From the NCBI GenBank assembly GCA_011009095.1, contig VTPC01000872.1, forward strand, positions 38,770 to 102,769: 64,000 bases of DNA, in the 5' to 3' direction. Shown here one piece after another: positions 58,323-64,000 of this stretch; positions within the stretch are counted from its first letter, which is position 1; every line of letters starts with the position of its first letter. The notes under the pieces were generated by a model. That model had not been told where the DNA came from. It searched no databases and worked only from the letters and a program-made list of their open reading frames with translations. A program made the position numbers and the translations under genes. The stretch comes from Ignelater luminosus. Its lineage: Eukaryota > Arthropoda > Insecta > Coleoptera > Elateridae.

Positions 58323-59801
58323 ATGCAAAGCCATTTGCAAGATCCTGTTTGTATTCACAATGGCGAGAAAACATTTCAATGTAACGTATGTGATCGTATA
58401 TTTGCACAGAAAGCGACATTACAAAGTCATATCCGTGTTCATAGCGGCGATAAACCATTTCAATGTAACGTATGTGACTACAAATTCCCATGGAAAACCA
58501 GTTTGCAAAATCATGTTCGTATCCATAGTGGCGATAAACCATTCCAATGCACCATATGTGAACGCAGATTCACACGGAAAGGCAATTTTCAAGATCATGT
58601 TCGTATTCATAGTGGTGAGAAACCGTTTCAGTGTAACATATGTGAACGAAAATTTGGACATAAAAGTTCTTTGAGAGTTCATGTTCGTATTCACAGTGGC
58701 GAGAAAACGTTTCAATGCAATATATGCGATTCTATATTTGCACACAAAGCGACACTACAAGATCACGCCCGTGTTCATAGTGGTGATAAACCATTTCAAT
58801 GTAACATATGTGATCATAAATTTGCACATAAAAGTACACTAAGAAGGCACGTCCGTATACATAGTGGCGATAAACCGTTTCAATGTAGTATATGTGAACG
58901 CACATTTGCACAGAGTAGCACTTTGCAAGGTCATATTCGTATTCATACGGGCGAGAAACCGTTTCAATGTAACGTCTGTGAACGCAAATTCGCACATAAA
59001 AATACTTTAAGAGTTCATGTTCGTATTCACAGTGGTGAGAAACCGTTCGAATGTAACATATGTGAGTGTAAATTCACACGGAAGAGCACTTTGCAAGATC
59101 ATGTTCGTATTCACATTGGCGAGACACCGTTTCAGTGTAATATATGTGAACGCAGATTTACAGATAAAAACACTTTACAAAGGCACGTCTTTGTTCATAG
59201 TGGCGATAAACCATTTCAATGTAAGATATGCGACCACAAATTCGCACGGAAAGACCAATTTCAGTATCATGTTCGTGTTCACGGTGACGATAAACCATTC
59301 CAATGCAATATATGTGAACGCAAATTCGCAAACAAACGTAATTTGAAAATTCATGTCCGCATTCACAGTGGCGAGACACCATTTCAATGTAATATATGTG
59401 AGCGTAAATTTATAGACAAAGCGACCTTGCGAAAGCACATCGTTGCTCATAATAGCGATAAACGGTTTTACTGCAACATATGTGGACACGGCTTCACTCG
59501 AAAAAGCGATTTGAAAGTTCATGTTCGTATTCACAGTGGCGAGACACCATTTCAGTGTAATGTATGTGAACGTAAATTTACAGATAATGGGAACCTGCGA
59601 AGGCACGAACGTGTTCATAATGGCGATAAACCGTTTCAGTGTAAGATATGTAACCGCAAATTTTCACAGAAAAGCGGTTTACAAAGGCACTTGAGTGTTC
59701 ACGGTGGCGATAAACCGTTCCAATGTAAGATATGTAACTGCAAATTTTCACAGAAACGCAGCTTACAAAAGCACTTGTCTGTTCATAGTGGAGAGAAATA
59801 A
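58323..59801 (+). CDS. Poly-C2H2 zinc-finger protein K (family I, 17 fingers)
   Basis: A 492-residue predicted nuclear DNA-binding protein. It starts inside a broken finger (MQSHLQDPVCIH, first histidine changed to proline). Seventeen complete fingers follow, ending SGEK. The family leader is absent. Upstream, 58210-58322 still shows finger remnants in two other frames with stops, so the N-terminal part has decayed. An in-frame TAA sits 15 bases before the ATG. CTTGTTCTTATCTACAG at about 58290 could serve as a splice acceptor. Fingers 12 to 14 resemble fingers 1 to 3 of C in helices and linkers (SGETP, then HNSDK), so modules have been reshuffled. It is one of only two plus-strand finger genes here. 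Confidence 0.85.
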   Translation: MQSHLQDPVCIHNGEKTFQCNVCDRIFAQKATLQSHIRVHSGDKPFQCNVCDYKFPWKTSLQNHVRIHSGDKPFQCTICERRFTRKGNFQDHVRIHSGEKPFQCNICERKFGHKSSLRVHVRIHSGEKTFQCNICDSIFAHKATLQDHARVHSGDKPFQCNICDHKFAHKSTLRRHVRIHSGDKPFQCSICERTFAQSSTLQGHIRIHTGEKPFQCNVCERKFAHKNTLRVHVRIHSGEKPFECNICECKFTRKSTLQDHVRIHIGETPFQCNICERRFTDKNTLQRHVFVHSGDKPFQCKICDHKFARKDQFQYHVRVHGDDKPFQCNICERKFANKRNLKIHVRIHSGETPFQCNICERKFIDKATLRKHIVAHNSDKRFYCNICGHGFTRKSDLKVHVRIHSGETPFQCNVCERKFTDNGNLRRHERVHNGDKPFQCKICNRKFSQKSGLQRHLSVHGGDKPFQCKICNCKFSQKRSLQKHLSVHSGEK

Positions 59802-61799
59802 CTGCATATTAAGCGTATTTCGTGGCAGTTATAAAAGGATCCTGTAGATATTGGCAAGGCTAGATGATGTAGTCTTCCTGCCGGTTGTCAGGAAATTATT
59901 TTCACAGTGATAGTGTACATCAACAAATTTATAAGATAACACAATCTACAACTACAATCAGCAGTTTTGCTACTAATGTTTCAGAATTCTAAACAGTTTT
60001 AAATCTGTATGAATAGTCTTGGGTTTATAAGTCCTTAAATTGGCTTATATTAAGTGAGATTATTATATATGAATCCATTCATTGAATTCATTAGTGGACT
60101 TTTTGCATAAGTACGATAGGTACCTACATATATCTTAATTTCTTACTATAATCTGAAAGAAATGTAATGTGAGCCACTTTTATAATTTTAAATTAGTAGG
60201 AGTATAGGCTACATTAAGTTTGTATAAATATGATGAGATGAAATAAATTACTAAAAACACCACATTGAAATTATCATTTTATAGTTTCGATTTGGCTTTG
60301 GATAGTGTAGATCTGTTATGTAGTGTAGATGAGATGTATGCTGTTAAAAAGGGAACTGAAATCTTGACACTGTATTAGTTTTTTCACCTTGATATAATTG
60401 TAAGCTTGAAAACTTACTGCAAAACATATATCACATTATTTTAAACAAGCTTTTGCCTTGTCAGTTGTGTTTGTGTCCCTTTATTTACTATAGACTTAGT
60501 CAAGGATTATAAGTACTAGTTTCCTCTATGGTACTAGATATTGACAGCTGTGAATGTAGAAATTTAAAAAGGCAAGAAGTATTATTCATTTTGATTTTTT
60601 ATTATACAAACAACCATTAAATAATAATAAAAAATAATAAAATTGTTTGAGAATTATTTGACCTGATCCATGCACCAAATAGCAAGACATTAAAATTGAT
60701 TTTAAAATCATAGTATTTTTATGTCTTTGCCATTTTCTTAATTTATTTAATTGTTTTCCTGTGATATTCTATTAAAGGCAAGGTTAAAAAATAATTAAAA
60801 CGATTACTTTCTTCCAGTTTTCCAACTTCAAAATACATAAAGACATTAGAAAGAAATAACAATATGTGTTGCAACATTAATAAATGTCAATTATTTATTT
60901 TCAAACCGGTAAACTTTTCGAATTCTGGGCTTTACGAAACATCTGAAAACTTCAACTTCTCATTAGGTTCATATGAATGCGATAAGGTTTACTGCAATCA
61001 ACTCTTCAATTCAAATATGAAATTCTAATAATTTAAATACAAACCGTTATGCATCGCCATCTATTAACAAAAAGTCAATTCTACCAATCATTTGTTACAG
61101 AAATCTGCAGACCAAATGGTAAGATTAATGTTTTCTCTAATAGATGTCAGACCATAGAGAGTGCAATCTTATCATGTTAAGAGTTTCTATTTTATTCTGT
61201 TTGAAATTACTTTATAAGAATCTTGTGTTACTTTTTAAATTTAGTTTATCCATTCAAAATAATTGTTAGCTGTGTACGTACACCCTCAAACAATTTATTA
61301 ATATTGCACAAGTAAATTATGATACAGACGATCATGTTACTCCAATCAGATTTCCCAAAGGGAGCTATGAAAACTGAAGAATTAAAATCATATCATATAT
61401 GTTTTCATAACTTAACGATTAATCAACACTCAATTTGAACAAAAGGTTTAATTTTGTTCAAAAATCCATACTATGGTTTGTAGTCTATTAACTAGTAAAC
61501 AATAATTACAAACAAAATTACAAACTATCAAACAATATTCCTTAAGTAGTAAGAAATATAATACACAAATTGTAGTATAGTTTATAATAAACAAAACATT
61601 TACATTTATAATTATTCTTGGAGTTATTTTTATTGTAAATAATTAATTTGATCTTCAAAGATCAAGAACCAGATGAAAGCATCAACAAAGAAGATCGCTA
61701 TCCAAAATGGGTGAGTAAACTAAACAAACTCATTTTTAACGACGATTTTGCTTACTATCAGGCTATCACTGAATAAGAAACCCTTGGAGGCAAAGATGC
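59802..61799. other. 3' flank of K and gene-poor region
   Basis: AT-rich. A possible poly(A) signal AATAAA lies at 60242-60247. Otherwise no gene recognised. Confidence 0.35.
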
Positions 61800-62695
61800 T
61801 GAAAATGGCAAAGAGCGATGGAGGAATTAGAATCTCATCAGCTTAATTGATCATGGACTCCTGCAGAAGTGCCACCAGATCTTAAGATTATCACATTGAA
61901 GTGAGTTTTCCAATCAAAATTAGGTCCTGATGGAAACATCATTCGTTATAAGGCTAGATTGGTAGCCAGAGGATGTTTACAGAAAAAAGGTGCTGATTAT
62001 GAGGAGACATTTTCACTTGTCATCCACTCCAGTTCCATTTGCTTATTAACTGCATTTGCTGCCAACCATGGACTGTCAATAGACCATATGAATGTCACTA
62101 CAGCCTTTTTACATCCAAAGCTTCCAGAAGAAATTTATGTAAAACTTCCTGGCAGCCAGATACGTCGCCTACTGAAATCTATGTATGGTCTCAAGCCAGC
62201 AAGTCATGTTTGGTACCTTGAATTAGATACAGTGCTTAGAAGATTAAATTTTACATCCACATTGAATGATACTTGTGTCTACATCAGATTCCAGACAGGG
62301 GTATTGTTATTGGTAGGAATCTATGTGGGCGATATTTTGATTTTCAGTAATAATGATAAATCAAAATCTTGGTTACGAGTTAAATTGATGAAAACTTTTT
62401 CTATGAAAGATTTGGGATCGCTAAACCCTTGCCCAGGCATTCAAGTCACGAGGCAGGATAGAAGTATTATTTTGAATCAAGAAAGTTATCTAAGACATGC
62501 ACTTCAGATTTAATATGAGTGATTGCAAGTCAGCTGCAACCCCCTTGGTTCCAAATGCTAAACTGTCAAAAGAAATCGAATCAAATATGTGAGCTTCTTA
62601 CACAATTAGGTACGAATTTAGAAAAACCGATAATTGTTATGTGTGACAACAATACCATGCAAAACTCTGTTAAACTACAGTTTCCTTGATATCTT
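61800..62695 (+). pseudogene. Ty1/Copia reverse transcriptase and RNase H relic
   Basis: Readable blocks in order are RAMEELESHQ, GNIIRYKARLVARGCLQKKG, MNVTTAFLHPKLPEEIYV, RLLKSMYGLKPASHVWY, YVGDILIFS and MKDLGSL, then after a frameshift MSDCKSAATPLVPN and an RNase H scrap (MCDNNTMQNSVKL). This is the Copia order. Stops replace the expected glycine and tryptophan codons upstream (LN*SWT, LK*VF). The active-site YVDD is YVGD. No LTRs were identified nearby. Dead copy. Confidence 0.8.
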
Positions 62696-63495
62696 TATTG
62701 AGATTCAAACTAGCCAATTTAGATTAAATTAGATAATCACTCAACAACTCCAGATACACAAGATTACCTTCTGCCACATCTTTCAACTACAACAATGGGA
62801 TAAGTGTGCGTAGAAATCTTCTGCTTTAGAATTAGTGGCAGGCTGGTGCGGATATATAATTAATTATTGTAACAAGTGTCCAATCGTATGACAAATTAAC
62901 TTCTTGCGATAGTTTTCTGATTGGTTTCTAACATTATTAACAGATCTTCCTCCAGATTCCTTCTTCCTAACAGTGCTTTGTTTCTCTGAAATTATCCTAT
63001 CTATCTTGACAGATTGATAAAAACTGTTATATGTAAAGTTTGCAGCCTCGTTTGGAAAATGCTGTTGAAATTCTTCGAAACTGAAATGAATATTTCCATT
63101 CACCACTTTCATTTTTGACACCATTACGTAAATAAGATTCTAATATGATAATTTATATTCCTGTGATGTTAACATTTTTTAATTCACAAAGTTTCGTAAA
63201 TTAATATAATTATAATTAATTTTACTGTAATCACTTAAAAAAATAACGTAAATAAAATTTCAATCTCACTTGTATTATTTTAATAACTTTCGTTTTACAC
63301 TTTTTTTATTAATATGAAACTATCAAAGACAAGAAATTTAGAATCCATATGTTTTATTGACTTGATTTTTTGTTGTTCTCGCTATTATATTGCAAGCAAA
63401 CAAGTAAAACTCATACCTATAAGATCTACAATCGTTGCTCACAATGAAAACATTTTTTGTCACCACGAACACAGTGGTGACTTTGTTTTGTTTTC
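62696..63495. other. Intergenic, no recognised gene
   Basis: AT-rich. The part next to 63495 holds a decayed, frameshifted end of the finger array of locus I (HHCVRGDKKCFHC). Confidence 0.4.
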
Positions 63496-64000
63496 TTATG
63501 TACATTTATATTCGAACGTATTATGGGCAAAAGACTTCTTGCCACTATGAACGAACATATGTTTTTGTAAATGGTTTTTCTGTGTACACTTATAACTGCA
63601 TACCCTACACTCAAAAGGTTTCTCACCGCTATGAATGAGCATATGTCTTCGTAAATTGTCTTTCCGTATACATTTATAATTACATATATTACACTCATAT
63701 GGCTTTTCGCCATTATGAACGAGCATATGTGTTCGTAAATTACTTTTTCCTGTACATTTATAATCGCATATATTACACTCAAAAAGTTTTTCGCCGCTAT
63801 GAACGCGCAGATGTCTTCCTAAACTACTTTTTACTCCACATTTATAATCGCATATATTACACTCAAAAAGTTTCTCGCCGCTATGAACGAGCATATGCAT
63901 TTGTAAATGGCTTTTCTGTGTAGACTTATAATCGCATATATTACACTCAAATGGCTTCTCACCACTATGAATAAGCACATGTCTTCGTAAACTACTTTTT
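63496..64000 (-). CDS. C2H2 zinc-finger protein I (family III), 3' part; start lies beyond the window
   Basis: The frame is open to the window end. It shows the last half of one finger (KSSLRRHVLIH) and five complete fingers of type FECNICDYKC with SGEKP, SGEKL or NGEKP linkers, then a degenerate terminal piece (FAHNTFEYKCT) and a stop. The terminal finger lacks its first cysteines. Downstream sequence in another frame still encodes finger-like residues, so the original gene was longer. Closest relatives in the window are G and H. Predicted nuclear DNA-binding protein. Confidence 0.85.
   Translation of the reverse strand, partial: KSSLRRHVLIHSGEKPFECNICDYKSTQKSHLQMHMLVHSGEKLFECNICDYKCGVKSSLGRHLRVHSGEKLFECNICDYKCTGKSNLRTHMLVHNGEKPYECNICNYKCIRKDNLRRHMLIHSGEKPFECRVCSYKCTQKNHLQKHMFVHSGKKSFAHNTFEYKCT

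Overview
This is AT-rich animal genomic DNA, most likely from an insect. The evidence is short GT-AG introns of 63 to 154 bp, dense DNA transposons with TA or 8-bp target-site duplications, Gypsy, Copia and LINE remnants, and a local expansion of C2H2 zinc-finger genes. The order cannot be fixed from the sequence. Two assembly gaps are present, at 7621-8327 (707 N) and 47328-47339 (12 N).

The window is a zinc-finger gene cluster with ten loci in three subfamilies. Family I has fingers of the form FQCNICERKF and comprises locus A (1-356, cut off by the window edge), B (1416-3053), C (24280-25629), D (26218-27399), J (53448-54839) and K (58323-59801). Family II has fingers of the form [10 protein letters not shown] and comprises E (6837-8469, interrupted by the large gap) and F (14886-15770). 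E and F are two-exon genes in an inverted duplication and share a 63-bp intron. Family III has fingers of the form FECNICDYKC and comprises G (43060-43920), H (47037-47991) and I (63496 to the window end). E and K are on the plus strand and the others on the minus strand. Most proteins are almost entirely fingers, so nuclear DNA-binding regulators are the natural prediction. No KRAB, BTB or ZAD effector domain is visible.

Region by region: 0-3 kb holds A and B; 4.76-5.67 kb is a fold-back Tc1/mariner-type element; 5.7-8.8 and 14.6-16.9 kb are the E/F inverted arms, with nested DNA transposons between them. 17.7-22.4 kb is a full-length but frame-broken Gypsy element beside a hAT-like transposase relic. 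24-27.4 kb holds the C/D tandem pair; 27.7-28.9 kb a second copy of a 1.2-kb terminal-inverted-repeat element; 29.0-29.1 kb a near-perfect hairpin. 33.9-36.7 kb is an arm of a second inverted duplication carrying a compact three-exon zinc-knuckle gene of ZCCHC7/Air type. Its partner arm at 44.3-46.6 kb keeps only a stub of that gene and lies between the duplicated G and H units. 48-53 kb is gene-poor, 53-60 kb holds J and K, and 61.8-62.7 kb is a dead Copia fragment before locus I.

The main points of interest are: the intact ZCCHC7-like mini-gene and its broken twin; a recurring pairing in family I between linkers that have lost their lysine and a following finger with an acidic residue at helix -1 and a basic one at +6; progressive loss of the 5' coding exon across family I; and strong evidence that the apparent frameshift in H is an assembly artefact.
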